Notes: generated by a model not told the origin, from the letters alone. Positions 53,735-63,713 are shown, counted from the first letter of the stretch. The stretch is DNA of 64,000 nucleotides from Alicyclobacillus kakegawensis NBRC 103104 (GCF_001552655.1 NZ_BCRP01000004.1:124001-188000), one strand, 5' to 3'. Program-made: numbers and translations.

Positions 53735-54271
53735 ATGACGTTCGAACGTGTGCAGCCGTACGATGAGCGATGGGTGATGTATGTATGCGGTCTGTGGAGG
53801 CGATGGCCTGCACTCAATGCCTATATGGTAGTCATTGCGCTCTGGACACCGATTGTCATGGTCTGCGTCATCGCTGCGGGCGCCTTATTCCTGGCGCCGC
53901 CTGCGGCACATCCTCGCCTCGCCGGGTTTTCGGCGATAGCGGCCGCCGTCTTGGCGCGTGTCATGAACGAATGGGTGACCCGAGTGTTCTGGCGTCCGCG
54001 CCCGTTTGAGCGACTGCCGTTTTTGCCGTTGCTTGCGCATGAGCGCGGCGGCTCCTTTCCCAGCAACCATGCGACTGGCGCCTTCGCTTTGGCGGTCAGC
54101 ATGGCGGGAGTGCCTGGAGTGGGGCTCATCCTGTTTGTACTGGCCGTGCTCTTGGCCATATCGCGCGTGTACGTAGGCCTGCACTATCCCACAGATGTTC
54201 TGGCCGGCGCTTTGCACGGGACCTTTGTGGCGGTCGTGGTTTCCACTGCTGTGAGCGTGTGGGTAGCGTAA
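53735..54271 (+). CDS. PAP2-family membrane phosphatase
   Basis: 178 residues with about five membrane segments. The three PAP2 motifs are present: VFWRPRPFERLP (KxxxxxxRP type, first residue varies), GGSFPSNHATGAFAL, and ISRVYVGLHYPTDVLAG. Typical substrates are undecaprenyl pyrophosphate and phosphatidate. ATG 53735 is chosen for spacing from GAGGGTGA; ATG 53714 would overlap the PLD gene. Together the PLD-like and PAP2 proteins may act on phospholipids outside: PLD makes phosphatidate and PAP2 removes the phosphate. Confidence 0.88.
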   Translation: MTFERVQPYDERWVMYVCGLWRRWPALNAYMVVIALWTPIVMVCVIAAGALFLAPPAAHPRLAGFSAIAAAVLARVMNEWVTRVFWRPRPFERLPFLPLLAHERGGSFPSNHATGAFALAVSMAGVPGVGLILFVLAVLLAISRVYVGLHYPTDVLAGALHGTFVAVVVSTAVSVWVA

Positions 54272-54323
54272 TGCATAGTTCCCCATGCGCCTGTGCACGG
54301 TAGAGGCCAGGAGGCTGATCAGC

Positions 54324-54758
54324 ATGCGCTGCCGCTCGTTCGTTTGGCGTGCGCCGAGGTTTTGGCGTCGCTGCCGCTGGTCTGCGGCGGTATCCATCAT
54401 TTTCATTGGAATCGTCTCGGTCGGACCGCTTCCGTTTGGCCTTTTCCTGAAGGTTCCCCAGGTGTTCGCGCAGACCGCCGTGCGAGTGGTGCTCCGCGAT
54501 GGATCTATTTCTCCTGGGCGGATTGCAGCGCGTGCGGGCCAAACCGTCAATCTGACGGTGGTCAATCAAGGCCGCCAGGTGCATAACTTGGTCATCCCGG
54601 ACTTTTACGTGTTCTTGCCCAATCTACCTGCCGGGGGACAGACCACCGCCTCCTTCACACCCGACAGACCCGGACGGTTTCCGTTCTATTCGGATCGACT
54701 GATGCAGGGAAAACGTATGCCCGAACCCGGAATGCAGGGGACCCTTGATGTACACTGA
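54324..54758 (+). CDS. Exported cupredoxin-like protein lacking the copper cysteine
   Basis: 144 residues. After a basic start and a hydrophobic stretch (AAVSIIFIGIVSVGPLPFG) the mature part has the cupredoxin strands VRVVLRDGSISPGRI, VNLTVVNQGRQVHNLVIPD and GRFPFYSDRLMQGKRMPEPGMQGTLDV. It has the first His (VHNLV) and a Met, but no Cys, so a type 1 site cannot form; other copper or no metal is possible. AGGAGG lies nine bases before ATG 54324. It follows the PAP2 gene by 52 bases. Confidence 0.65.
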   Translation: MRCRSFVWRAPRFWRRCRWSAAVSIIFIGIVSVGPLPFGLFLKVPQVFAQTAVRVVLRDGSISPGRIAARAGQTVNLTVVNQGRQVHNLVIPDFYVFLPNLPAGGQTTASFTPDRPGRFPFYSDRLMQGKRMPEPGMQGTLDVH

Positions 54759-54784
54759 GGGGGAACCTGGATGCCGTGATTTCG

Positions 54785-54793
54785 TGCTATACT
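54785..54793 (+). promoter_or_regulatory. Extended -10 promoter of the OsmC gene
   Basis: TGCTATACT, a TGn extended -10 about 82 bases before the coding start. No convincing -35. Confidence 0.45.
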
Positions 54794-54874
54794 TTGGTGT
54801 GGCATGATGGCTGGCTATCAGTGGTCTAACCGCAGGGCAGGAAGGTTCAGTCCGGTAGATAGGGGGCCGACACG

Positions 54875-55321
54875 ATGGCAAGCACGATGCGGGTCACGGC
54901 AAACTGGTTGGGGCGGCGCCACTTTGCTGCAGTGGGTCCCTCCGGCTGCCAAGTTGAAATGGATGCGGCGGCCGAGGTTGGTGGCGAGGGCCATGGAGCA
55001 CGCCCCATGGAGTTATTGCTGATGGGACTCATCGGATGCACCGGCATTGACGTCACCATGATTCTCGAACGTATGCGCCAGCCCTTAAGTTCCTTGGCGA
55101 TTGAGGCGGACGGGACGCGGCGCGAGGAGCATCCGCAGAAGTTTACGGAAATCCACCTCTACTACCGGATGGCAGGGGATGTGGATGCGGATAAGGCGTG
55201 GCGCGCGATTCACCTGAGTGAGGAAAAGTACTGCAGCGCTTCGGCCTCGCTGCAAGCGCAGATTGTGCCCCATTTGATTCTCAACGGGCGGGAAATCGCA
55301 GACGTCAGGACGTCCGGGTGA
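54875..55321 (+). CDS. OsmC/Ohr-family peroxidase-like protein
   Basis: 148 residues with the two OsmC cysteines in LIGCTGIDVTMIL and KYCSASASLQAQI. ARPMELLLMGLIGC is typical of the YhfA/OsmC subgroup. Family members reduce organic hydroperoxides with thiols. ATAGGGGGCC precedes the ATG. It is followed by a HIT gene on the other strand. Confidence 0.9.
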   Translation: MASTMRVTANWLGRRHFAAVGPSGCQVEMDAAAEVGGEGHGARPMELLLMGLIGCTGIDVTMILERMRQPLSSLAIEADGTRREEHPQKFTEIHLYYRMAGDVDADKAWRAIHLSEEKYCSASASLQAQIVPHLILNGREIADVRTSG

Positions 55322-55400
55322 GGTTCAGCGTGCGGGCGGTGGGCTGCCGCCCACCCAGCTGTCTCGCTCATGGGTGCGGCGGCGCCGTTGTGCGACGGAT

Positions 55401-55745
55401 TCAGCCGGGCGGCCACTGCAGTTGCCGGCCGCCGATGACGTGGTAGTGCAGGTGTGGGATGGTCTGCTGCCCGTGGCGCCCTATGTTGGTCACGATGCGG
55501 TATCCGTCCTCAGCAATGCCCAGCTTTTGTGCGACCCTCTGGGCCGCCAGGTGCAGCCGCCCAATCAAGGCGCAGTCCTCCTCCTGAATGTGGTGTGCGG
55601 AGGGAATGTGCTTTTTCGGGATGACCAGGACATGCACGGGAGCCTGCGGCTGAATGTCTTCAAACGCCAGCAGGTCCTCGCTTTCGTAGACCTTTTTGGC
55701 TGGCACCGCGCCCGCGACGATCTTGCAAAACAGGCACTCTTCCAC
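55401..55745 (-). CDS. HIT-family nucleotide hydrolase
   Basis: 114 residues starting VEECLFCKIVAGAVPAKKVYE. The histidine triad HLHYHVIGG lies near the C terminus, and VIPKKHIPSAHHI is the other family segment. HIT (HinT-type) proteins hydrolyse AMP-linked amines and are found in all kingdoms. GTG 55745 follows GAGGTGG. The first residues CLFC form the zinc-type pair seen in many members. Confidence 0.93.
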   Translation of the reverse strand: MEECLFCKIVAGAVPAKKVYESEDLLAFEDIQPQAPVHVLVIPKKHIPSAHHIQEEDCALIGRLHLAAQRVAQKLGIAEDGYRIVTNIGRHGQQTIPHLHYHVIGGRQLQWPPG

Positions 55746-55852
55746 TTTTCCACCTCGTTTTTCGGCAACGTTGACTTCAGCAAAATTGTAGGCCAATCGG
55801 GCGTCTGCTTCAAACGCTGAGTTCCAAGCCCGTCTGTGAGCGCGGCATTGGA

Positions 55853-55882
55853 TTGATTCCTGTCTTGTTTCTCTCGTACTGT
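55853..55882 (+). promoter_or_regulatory. Candidate promoter of dat
   Basis: TTGATT at 55853 and TACTGT at 55877, 18-base spacing, 43 bases before the coding start. Confidence 0.4.
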
Positions 55883-55924
55883 ATGGGCAAGCAACAGTAT
55901 GTCCTGGATGCGGAGGTATGCAGT

Positions 55925-56863
55925 ATGTCCACCCTTTATTATTATGACGGTCACTTTTACGACGAAGACCCGGCGAAGGTGTCTCTGGAAGACAGGGGTC
56001 ATGAATTTGGCGACGGCGTGTATGAGGTTGTGCGGGTGTACGGTGGTAGGCCTTTTCTTCTGGAATGGCACCTGGAGCGGTTTGAACGCAGCTGTTCCGC
56101 CATCGGTTTGCACAACCCGTTGTCGCGCGAGGATTGGATCCGGCTGATCCACGAGGCCGTCCGCCGCAGCCATGAATCGGAGGCCCAGGTGTACTGGCAG
56201 CTGACACGAGGGGCGGCGCCGCGTGTTCACTGGTTTCCCGGGAGCGATTCGAAGGTCACATTGATTGTTCGAGCGCAGACCGCCGCTGCGCCGACAGGCG
56301 GCGCCACGCTGCTGGCGTACCCGGATGAGCGGTGGGCCCATGTCTTCGTCAAGACCATCAACCTTTTACCCAATGTCTTGGCGAAGGAATCGGCTCACCG
56401 CGCCGGCGCTGACGAAGCCCTGTTGGTGCGCGGCGGCGTGATCACTGAAGGAGCGGGCAGCAACGCCTGGTTTGTCTCGGATGGAAAGTTGTACACGCAT
56501 CCAGCGGATCGCCACATCCTTCCCGGGATCACGCGCCGCCTGGTGCTGCAGTTGGCCCAATCCCTCGGCATCCCGACGCTGGAACGAGCCGTGACGCTGT
56601 CCGAGCTGAGGAATGTCGAGGAGGTCTTTATGACGGGCACAACCACGGAAATCTTGCCCGTACAAAAAATTATCGCCGAGTCATCACGGCTCACCCAATT
56701 GTCCGAACTGGAGGACGCCCCGCCGGAATCTTTGCTGTACGAGTGTGTCAATCCGGTGGAACTCTGGGCGCAGACGGGCGAGGCGCCGCTGACGGAGCGG
56801 CTGCGCGCCGCCTTCGCGGACGCGGTTGCCCACTGCCGTAACCAGTCGCCTATGAATCCCTGA
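55925..56863 (+). CDS. dat: D-amino acid aminotransferase
   Basis: 312 residues of fold-type IV PLP enzymes. GHEFGDGVYEVVRVY is the N-terminal signature, the PLP lysine is in VFVKTINLLPNVLAKESA, and EGAGSNAWFVSDGKLYTHPAD and FMTGTTTEILPV bind the cofactor phosphate. It exchanges amino groups between D-alanine and D-glutamate, supplying cell-wall precursors. A branched-chain aminotransferase is less likely given the DAAT-like motifs. GGAGG lies eight bases before ATG 55925. Confidence 0.9.
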   Translation: MSTLYYYDGHFYDEDPAKVSLEDRGHEFGDGVYEVVRVYGGRPFLLEWHLERFERSCSAIGLHNPLSREDWIRLIHEAVRRSHESEAQVYWQLTRGAAPRVHWFPGSDSKVTLIVRAQTAAAPTGGATLLAYPDERWAHVFVKTINLLPNVLAKESAHRAGADEALLVRGGVITEGAGSNAWFVSDGKLYTHPADRHILPGITRRLVLQLAQSLGIPTLERAVTLSELRNVEEVFMTGTTTEILPVQKIIAESSRLTQLSELEDAPPESLLYECVNPVELWAQTGEAPLTERLRAAFADAVAHCRNQSPMNP

Positions 56864-57002
56864 AGGGATGGGAAGCCATGGACCACGCGTCCATGGCCCG
56901 CACGTTTGGCGCCGGTTGCGGATTTATCCGTCCAGCCGCCATCCGGCGCCCCAGCTCAGATGCGGATTGTTTCCAGGTGGTCTGTTCAATCCGGCAGCGG
57001 TT

Positions 57003-57038
57003 TGCTATGATAATAAAGAAATCTACCGACTGGTCGGT
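57003..57038 (+). promoter_or_regulatory. Promoter and palindromic operator of fadNAE
   Basis: Extended -10 TGCTATGAT at 57003 and, from 57025 to 57038, the perfect palindrome ACCGACTGGTCGGT (six-base arms, two-base centre). It sits at the predicted transcript start, as expected for a TetR-type repressor. It differs from the TGAATGA FadR box at 20051. Confidence 0.65.
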
Positions 57039-57070
57039 TTGGATTGAGTCGGTGCGAGGGGGATGAGACG

Positions 57071-59476
57071 GTGAATCGACGAATTCGCAAGGCGGCCGTG
57101 CTCGGTGCAGGTGTTATGGGCGCAGCCATTGCGGCTCACCTGGCCAACGCTGGCCTCTCCGTCCTGCTTTTGGATATACCTCCAGACCACTTGACCGATG
57201 CGGAGCGGGCACGCGGCCTCTCACTCCATGACCGCAAGGTGCGCAATCGTCTAGCCGAAAACGGGCTGGCTGCGGCTTTGCGGGCAAAACCAGCCGCGCT
57301 GTACGACGCGGCCGACGCCGAGCGGATTGAAACCGGCAATCTGGATGATGACCTCGGCCGCTTGCGTGATTGCGATTGGGTTGTGGAGGCGGTGGTCGAA
57401 AACCTGGACATTAAAAGGAACCTCTTCCTCAGGGTGGCCGAAGCGACGGGCGAGCACACCATCGTCAGCTCCAACACCTCTGGCATCTCCATCGCCGCCA
57501 TGGCGACCGATTGCCCTGTCTCCTTCCGGCGGCGTTTTCTCGGGACGCACTTTTTCAACCCCCCCCGCTACATGAAGCTGCTCGAAATCATCCCGGGTCC
57601 GGAAACCGATTCCGAGGTCGTCACCGCGATGGTCGAGTTTTGCCAACGCACATTGGGCAAAGGGGTTGTGGTGGCCAAGGACACGCCCAACTTTATCGCC
57701 AACCGCATCGGGACGTACGGATTGATGGTCACGTTGCAGGCGATGGAGAAATACGGCTTGGGCGTCGACGAAGTGGACGCCATCACAGGCCCGGCCATGG
57801 GGCGGCCCAAGAGCGCGACTTTTCGCACCCTCGACTTGGTGGGATTGGACACCATGGTGCACGTCGCCCGCAACGTGCAGCAGGCTGTGACGGACGACCA
57901 AGAAAGGAAAGCGTTTGCCATCCCTCCTTATATCGAACAGATGGTGTCTCGGGGGTGGTTGGGCGAGAAAACCGGCCAAGGGTTTTTCCGCCGTGTGGAA
58001 ACCGACAAGGGCCGCGAGATCCTTGCCCTCGACCTGCAGACGATGGAATATCGGCCGCGCAAAAAATTCGCCTCCGCGTCGCTCACGGCGGCCAAGCGCG
58101 CTCAGGACGCCCCGTCCAGATTGCGGGCGTTGGTGTATGGGGAGGATGCGGCAAGCCGATTCGCGTGGGACGTGCTCAAGTCGGTCTTGCTCTATACGGC
58201 TCGCAAGCAGGGTGAAATCGCCGATGACATCCTGTCGGTGGATCGGGCGATGAAATGGGGGTTCAATTGGGACCTGGGGCCGTATGAGACCTGGGATGCA
58301 TTGGGGGTTCGCCGTTCGGTTGAACGGATGCGGCAGGAAGGTGAAGAGATTCCAGACTTTGTCTCGGAAATGTTGGCCTCTGGACAGGAAGCGTTTTACC
58401 AGCGCAGTGTCGCCTCCAAACCCCGGTTTTACGTCGGTCGCGGCCAATACCGGGACGTTGACGAGCCCAAGCAGATCATTTCGCTCGCCCGCCTGAAGGA
58501 GCAGGGAAAGGTCATCCGCAAGAACTCGGGGGCGAGCCTGCTGGATATCGGCGATGGGGTGGCTTGTCTCGAGTTTCACTCGTTCAAACAGGCGATTGGA
58601 ACCGATGTGATACAGATGATTCAGCAGAGCGCCGACGAGGTGGAAAAGAATTGGCGGGCCCTGGTCATCGCTAACGAGGCTCCGAATTTCTGTGTCGGCG
58701 CCAACCTGATGATGATGTTGATGGAGGCCCAGGACGAGAACTGGGACGAGATCCAACTCGCTGTGCACCAGTTTCAACAGGCGATGATGCGCTTGAAATA
58801 CCTGTCCAAGCCGGTCGTGGCTGCTCCCCATCAGATGGCGCTGGGGGGAGGTGCTGAGGTCTGCCTGGCCGCTCATCAGGTGCAAGCGGCGGCCGAGACG
58901 TACATCGGCTTGGTGGAGGTCGGTGTCGGTTTGATCCCTGGCGGCGGCGGCAACAAGGAGATGTTGATCCGGGCGCTGGAGGGAGTCCCGGATGGTGTCC
59001 ATGAGCGCCTGGACAGTTTTGTGCAAAAGACTTTTGAGACGATTGCTCTGGCCAAGGTTTCCACCAGCGCCAAAGAGGCTAAGCGGCTTGGCATCCTGCG
59101 CCACCATGACGGCATCACCTTGCAGCGGGATTTCTTGCTGCACGACGCAAAACAGGTGGCTATCGGTCTGGCTGACAGCGATTTCCGCCCGATGCAACCG
59201 CGGCTCGTCCCGGTCGTCGGCGAGGCGGGCGCGGCCCGATTGAAGGCGGGCGTCTACGGCATGCGCGTGAGCGGGCACATCTCGGAGCATGACGAGAAAA
59301 TCGCGCACCACCTCATCCGTGTGCTGACCGGCGGCAGTGTGGCGAGGGGGACAAAGGTGTCGGAACAGTATCTGCTGGACCTCGAGCGAGAGGCGTTCTT
59401 GAGCTTGATTGGTGAGCCCAAAACGCAGCAGCGGATGCAGTACATGCTCAGCCATGGCAAACCGCTGCGCAATTGA
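57071..59476 (+). CDS. fadN: 3-hydroxyacyl-CoA dehydrogenase/enoyl-CoA hydratase FadN
   Basis: 801 residues. The N-terminal dehydrogenase has [21 protein letters not shown] as NAD site, SSNTSGISI and [19 protein letters not shown]; the C-terminal hydratase domain has [13 protein letters not shown] and [13 protein letters not shown] with the oxyanion hole. The order dehydrogenase-then-hydratase is the FadN (YusL) layout, reversed from E. coli FadB. It catalyses the middle steps of beta-oxidation. GTG 57071 follows GGGGGATGAGACG. First gene of fadN-fadA-fadE. Confidence 0.95.
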   Translation: MNRRIRKAAVLGAGVMGAAIAAHLANAGLSVLLLDIPPDHLTDAERARGLSLHDRKVRNRLAENGLAAALRAKPAALYDAADAERIETGNLDDDLGRLRDCDWVVEAVVENLDIKRNLFLRVAEATGEHTIVSSNTSGISIAAMATDCPVSFRRRFLGTHFFNPPRYMKLLEIIPGPETDSEVVTAMVEFCQRTLGKGVVVAKDTPNFIANRIGTYGLMVTLQAMEKYGLGVDEVDAITGPAMGRPKSATFRTLDLVGLDTMVHVARNVQQAVTDDQERKAFAIPPYIEQMVSRGWLGEKTGQGFFRRVETDKGREILALDLQTMEYRPRKKFASASLTAAKRAQDAPSRLRALVYGEDAASRFAWDVLKSVLLYTARKQGEIADDILSVDRAMKWGFNWDLGPYETWDALGVRRSVERMRQEGEEIPDFVSEMLASGQEAFYQRSVASKPRFYVGRGQYRDVDEPKQIISLARLKEQGKVIRKNSGASLLDIGDGVACLEFHSFKQAIGTDVIQMIQQSADEVEKNWRALVIANEAPNFCVGANLMMMLMEAQDENWDEIQLAVHQFQQAMMRLKYLSKPVVAAPHQMALGGGAEVCLAAHQVQAAAETYIGLVEVGVGLIPGGGGNKEMLIRALEGVPDGVHERLDSFVQKTFETIALAKVSTSAKEAKRLGILRHHDGITLQRDFLLHDAKQVAIGLADSDFRPMQPRLVPVVGEAGAARLKAGVYGMRVSGHISEHDEKIAHHLIRVLTGGSVARGTKVSEQYLLDLEREAFLSLIGEPKTQQRMQYMLSHGKPLRN

Positions 59477-59490
59477 CGGGGGGAGATTGT

Positions 59491-60672
59491 GTGAGAGAAG
59501 CGGTGATTGTCGCCGGCGCCCGGACTGCCATCGGCAAAGCGCCGAAAGGCAGCCTGCGCACCACTCGGCCGGACGATTTGGCGGCGCTGGTCGTCACGGA
59601 TTTGTTCCGCCGCGTTCCACAGGTCGCAAAAGAAGAAGTGGACGATGTCATCATGGGCTGCGCCATCCCCGAAGCGGAGCAGGGCATGAACGTCGGCCGC
59701 ATCGTGGCCCTGCGCTCCGGATTACCGACCACAGTACCGGGCATGACGGTCAACCGGTTCTGTTCATCCGGTTTACAGGCCATCGCGATCGGAGCCCAGC
59801 AGATCATGCTGGGAGCGGCCGAGGTGGTGGTCGCCGGCGGCCTGGAGACGATGAGCCTCGTGCCCATGGGGGGATACAACCTCTCGCCCAATCCTTACTT
59901 GGTTGAGCACCTGCCGGCCGCCTATATGTCGATGGGCAACACGGCCGAACAGGTGGCGGCCCGGTTCGGCATCACGCGCGAGGATCAGGACGCCTTTGCC
60001 CTGCGCAGCCATCAACGCGCGGCCCGAGCCATCGACGACGGGAAGTTCAAAGACGAAATCGTGCCGGTGCCGGTGAAATTCACGGAAACCGATGCGGACG
60101 GGCGGCCGCACACGGTCGAAAGCGTGTTCGACACCGATGAAGGGGTGCGGCGGGACACCTCAATGGAGGCACTTTCCAAGTTGCGCCCGGTTTTTCACGC
60201 ACAGGGCACGGTCACGCCTGGCAACTCGTCGCAGACCAGCGACGGTGCGGCCGCTGTGCTGCTCATGTCGGGCGAGCGGGCGGCCCAGCTCGGGGTCCGG
60301 CCCATCGGCGTTTTTCGCTCCTTTGCGGTCGCCGGGGTCGATCCGGACGTCATGGGCGTGGGACCGGTGGAGGCGGTTCCCAAGGCGCTTCGGATGGCCG
60401 GTCTGAAGCTGGCCGACATCGACTTGATTGAGCTCAACGAGGCGTTTGCCTCGCAGGCCGTGCATGTGGCGCGCACCCTGGAGTTTCCGGACGACCGGCT
60501 GAACGTCAACGGCGGCGCGATTGCGCTTGGCCACCCGATGGGTTGCACGGGCGCTCGGCTCACCGTCTCCATACTCAACGAGCTGGCGCGCCGGGGCGGC
60601 CGTTACGGACTCGTCACCATGTGCGTTGGCGGTGGCATGGGAGCGGCCGGCGTTTTCGAACGCGTGGGCTAG
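59491..60672 (+). CDS. fadA: Acetyl-CoA acyltransferase FadA
   Basis: 393 residues. Catalytic Cys in [14 protein letters not shown], His in [15 protein letters not shown], second Cys in [21 protein letters not shown] and [13 protein letters not shown] are also typical. It performs the final thiolytic step of beta-oxidation. GTG 59491 has GGGGGGAG just upstream and lies 14 bases after fadN, so they are one operon, as in B. subtilis yusL-yusK-yusJ. Confidence 0.96.
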   Translation: MREAVIVAGARTAIGKAPKGSLRTTRPDDLAALVVTDLFRRVPQVAKEEVDDVIMGCAIPEAEQGMNVGRIVALRSGLPTTVPGMTVNRFCSSGLQAIAIGAQQIMLGAAEVVVAGGLETMSLVPMGGYNLSPNPYLVEHLPAAYMSMGNTAEQVAARFGITREDQDAFALRSHQRAARAIDDGKFKDEIVPVPVKFTETDADGRPHTVESVFDTDEGVRRDTSMEALSKLRPVFHAQGTVTPGNSSQTSDGAAAVLLMSGERAAQLGVRPIGVFRSFAVAGVDPDVMGVGPVEAVPKALRMAGLKLADIDLIELNEAFASQAVHVARTLEFPDDRLNVNGGAIALGHPMGCTGARLTVSILNELARRGGRYGLVTMCVGGGMGAAGVFERVG

Positions 60673-60783
60673 AACGCGTAGTTTGAGAGGAAGCAAACAG
60701 CAGGCGTGTTTCTGACCGATGCGCAGCCCGATGCGCCGGCGGGATGTGCTTAGGGGTCAAAATGGCCAGAGGGGGAATCTGCC

Positions 60784-62562
60784 ATGACGGCAACTGGACA
60801 CGAATTGACCAAAGGAGCGGCGTTCTTGATCTCCGAGACGGATTCGGGACGGGTGTTCACGCCGGAGGATTTCAACCAGGAACACCAGATGATCATCGAA
60901 ACGACTCGCTCCTTCGTGGAACGTGAAATCCTTCCAAACGCGGAGGAACTGGAGCACCAGAACTGGGATTTGACTGTGTCGCTGCTCAAGAAGGCAGGGG
61001 AACTGGGGCTTTTGGCGGCCGATGTCCCGGAGGCGTTCGATGGACTGGGCGCAGACAAGGTGACGTCGGCTTTGATTATGGAGTACATGACGCGGGGCGG
61101 ATCATTCGCGGTCGGGCTCGGTGGGCATGTCGGCATCGGTACGCTGCCCATCGTGTATTTCGGAAACGAGGAACAGAAGAGAAAATACCTGCCGCTGTTG
61201 GCCAGCGGCGAGAAACTCGCGGCCTACGCCCTGACCGAGCCGGGGTCGGGTTCGGACGCGCTGGGCGCCAAGACGACAGCCCGCCTGTCGGAGGACGGAA
61301 AGCACTACATCCTGAACGGAACCAAGCAGTTCATCACGAACGCGGGCTTCGCCGACCTGTTCATCGTGTACGCCAAGATCGACGGGGAAAAGTTCTCGGC
61401 GTTTATCGTCGAGCGCGATTTCCCCGGCGTGTCCACCGGGCCTGAGGAGCGGAAGATGGGCATCAAGGCATCGTCCACCCGCCCGCTCATCCTTGAGGAT
61501 GCCAAGGTGCCAGTGGAAAATCTGTTGGGAGAGCCCGGGCGCGGGCACGTGATAGCCTTCAACATCTTGAACATTGGCCGCTACAAACTCGCTGTCGGCG
61601 CGGTCGGCGGCATGAAAGCGGCGATTGAGACGTCGGTGAAATACGCGAAAGAACGCAGACAGTTCCAAACAGCCATCGCCAACTTCCCGCTCATTCAGCA
61701 AAAGCTGGCGGATATGAACATCCGCTGCTATGTGACGGAAAGCATGTCCTACCGCTCCACCGGCGATATCGACGCCCGTCTGGCGGCCCTGCCGGATACG
61801 GCTGACGGGCGCGAGGCGGCGCGCGCCATTGAAGAATACGCGTTGGAATGTTCTGTGAATAAGGTCTACGCCTCGGAAGCCCTGGATTTCGTGGTCGATG
61901 AAGCGGTTCAGATTCACGGCGGGTACGGGTTCATTCAAGACTACCCCGTCGAGCGGATGTACCGCGATTCCCGCATCAACCGCATCTTCGAGGGGACCAA
62001 CGAGATCAACCGGATGCTCATACCGGATATGCTGATGCGGCGCGCGATGAAGGGGGACCTTCCGTTGCTGCAGGCCGCCGAGGGCCTGCAGGAAGAACTG
62101 ATGGGCATGTTGCCGCTGCCAGACGAGAGTGTGCCGCTGGGGGTGGAGATGCATCTGCTGCGAATGGCCAAGAAGGTGCTGTTGTTCGTGGGAGGTAGCG
62201 CAGTGCAGAAGTACATGCAGGCGCTGAAGGAGGAGCAGGAAATCCTGGCGGGTTTGGCCAACATCATCATCGAAATCTACGCTCTGGAGAGCGCCTTGCT
62301 GCGGGCGGAGAAGGAACTGGCTCGCAGCGGTGAGACGGCTGCCGCCAACAAGATCGACATGGTGCGGGTGTATGCCCGCGAGGCCATGGCCCGCGTCGAT
62401 CAACAGGCGAAATTTGTCTTGGCGGCGATGGAGGAAGGTGACGTGTTGCGTACGCAACTGGCCGTACTGCGCAAGCTGACCCGCTTTGAGCCGGTCAACA
62501 GCAAGCAGATAAAACGGCAGATTGCCGCCCGCGTCATTGAGGCTGAGGGTTACCTGGCCTGA
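60784..62562 (+). CDS. fadE: Acyl-CoA dehydrogenase FadE
   Basis: 592 residues, the long form like B. subtilis YusJ. Seen: YALTEPGSGSDALGAKTTA and the FAD-binding segments, KERRQFQTAIANFPLIQQKLADM, the catalytic-type region with QIHGGYGFIQDYPVERMYRDSRINRIFEGTNEINR split over 61910-62010, and an extra C-terminal helical domain of about 170 residues. It does the first step of beta-oxidation, reducing ETF. It follows fadA by 111 bases; AGAGGGGG precedes the ATG. Confidence 0.95.
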   Translation: MTATGHELTKGAAFLISETDSGRVFTPEDFNQEHQMIIETTRSFVEREILPNAEELEHQNWDLTVSLLKKAGELGLLAADVPEAFDGLGADKVTSALIMEYMTRGGSFAVGLGGHVGIGTLPIVYFGNEEQKRKYLPLLASGEKLAAYALTEPGSGSDALGAKTTARLSEDGKHYILNGTKQFITNAGFADLFIVYAKIDGEKFSAFIVERDFPGVSTGPEERKMGIKASSTRPLILEDAKVPVENLLGEPGRGHVIAFNILNIGRYKLAVGAVGGMKAAIETSVKYAKERRQFQTAIANFPLIQQKLADMNIRCYVTESMSYRSTGDIDARLAALPDTADGREAARAIEEYALECSVNKVYASEALDFVVDEAVQIHGGYGFIQDYPVERMYRDSRINRIFEGTNEINRMLIPDMLMRRAMKGDLPLLQAAEGLQEELMGMLPLPDESVPLGVEMHLLRMAKKVLLFVGGSAVQKYMQALKEEQEILAGLANIIIEIYALESALLRAEKELARSGETAAANKIDMVRVYAREAMARVDQQAKFVLAAMEEGDVLRTQLAVLRKLTRFEPVNSKQIKRQIAARVIEAEGYLA

Positions 62563-62661
62563 TACGCCTTTTTGGCCTTGGCCCTGCGTCTGGAAGTATG
62601 CGCGGAATTCCGGTATAACGGGATACAAGGAATATTCCATCAGGCAGAGGTGACGACGGAC

Positions 62662-62931
62662 GTGTTCAGCTCCATGGGTCTTGTGGCGGGATGGTTCCCG
62701 TGCCTGGCGTTTTGCCTGGGCTTTGCCTTCTACTTTCGCAAGCGTATGGTCTGGACTCCGACCCTGTTGGTCGCCGCCGGAAGCGCCTGGTTTTTGTGGG
62801 CGTACTCGGTTGCCTACCAAGCCTATGTGATGCTTTACTTTTTCCTCTGTTGGTTCGGATGCTGGGCCGCGTCCGCCGCGCGACGCTGGGCGGACGGGCG
62901 TCGGGACGGCCGGCGTTCCGACATGCCCTGA
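62662..62931 (+). CDS. Small two- to three-span membrane protein, 89 residues
   Basis: Reads FSSMGLVAGWFPCLAFCLG, then TLLVAAGSAWFLWAYSVAY and YVMLYFFLCWFGCWAAS as hydrophobic spans, with a basic C-terminal tail (RRWADGRRDGRRSDMP). GTG 62662 is preceded by AGAGG. Function unknown. It lies after fadE on the same strand but about 100 bases away, and ends facing the LysM-3D gene. Confidence 0.55.
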   Translation: MFSSMGLVAGWFPCLAFCLGFAFYFRKRMVWTPTLLVAAGSAWFLWAYSVAYQAYVMLYFFLCWFGCWAASAARRWADGRRDGRRSDMP

Positions 62932-62984
62932 CCCTGTCCCCCACGCCTTGGAAAGGGATTGGACCGACCCTTGACTGCCGCGCG

Positions 62985-63713
62985 TCAGGGCGTCGGGAAC
63001 CAATCTGGCAGGACGTACACGTCGCCGTACCGGACACCGAACTGAATGGCTTCGCTGAGGCTCTGCATATAGATGTCGATATGGTGTCCTTGAATCGCTC
63101 CTCCCGTGTCCTGGGCGATACGGAAGCCGATGCCAGGGATGTAGAGCTTGCTGCCGTACGGAATGACGGACGGATCGACGGCGACGGTGACGCCCGCCTG
63201 CACCGGTACTCCTGTGGACGTAATCCCGTATGACGGGTCACCGGGGCGCTTGCCGGTGGATTCGTAGCCGGCCGTGTATGCCGTCAGCTCGCAACGCATC
63301 GGCGAAGCGACGCGGGTGGCCAAAGAGGCTAAAAGGGACGCGCTGATATCGCCATCGCGGCTGACCAGCTGCCGGATGCTGGCGGAATCCTTGGCTGATG
63401 CCGACCCGCTCGCACTCTTGGTCAACTGGCTCATTTCCGGAGAGGGCTGCCAGACTTGATAGGACAGCTTTTCCCCGATCTGCAGGCTACGTGGATTGGT
63501 AATATGGTTCTCGGCGATTAAATCCTTGAGCGGGACACCTAACTGTTGCGAGATCCCCCACAGCGTGTCTCCAGCCTTCACCGTGTACGTTCCCTCCAGG
63601 GTGGCTCCCGGCCAAACCTGTTGTCCGCCGTTGACAATGCTGGCCCATCCCACCAGCGGCATCGCCGCCAGTGCCACCAATCCTGCCGAGATGCACAAAC
63701 TCTTTCGGAACAA
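62985..63713 (-). CDS. LysM and 3D-domain cell-wall protein
   Basis: 242 residues. A signal peptide (LCISAGLVALAAMPLVGWAS) precedes one LysM domain (YTVKAGDTLWGISQQLGVPL through LQIGEKLSYQVW), then a linker, then a 3D domain with AVDPSVIPYGSKLYIPG and QDTGGAIQGHHIDIYM carrying its three conserved aspartates. These resemble Bacillus YocH/YuiC-type lytic transglycosylases or muralytic enzymes. TTG 63713 follows GGGAGGGGGAG. Confidence 0.93.
   Translation of the reverse strand: MFRKSLCISAGLVALAAMPLVGWASIVNGGQQVWPGATLEGTYTVKAGDTLWGISQQLGVPLKDLIAENHITNPRSLQIGEKLSYQVWQPSPEMSQLTKSASGSASAKDSASIRQLVSRDGDISASLLASLATRVASPMRCELTAYTAGYESTGKRPGDPSYGITSTGVPVQAGVTVAVDPSVIPYGSKLYIPGIGFRIAQDTGGAIQGHHIDIYMQSLSEAIQFGVRYGDVYVLPDWFPTP

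Noticed and set aside
57251-59455. 734-codon minus-strand frame opposite fadN
   Set aside because: Complementary shadow of a clear FadN coding region; no family features.
61102-63003. 633-codon minus-strand frame opposite fadE
   Set aside because: Shadow of fadE, runs through its end and the following small gene; no motifs.
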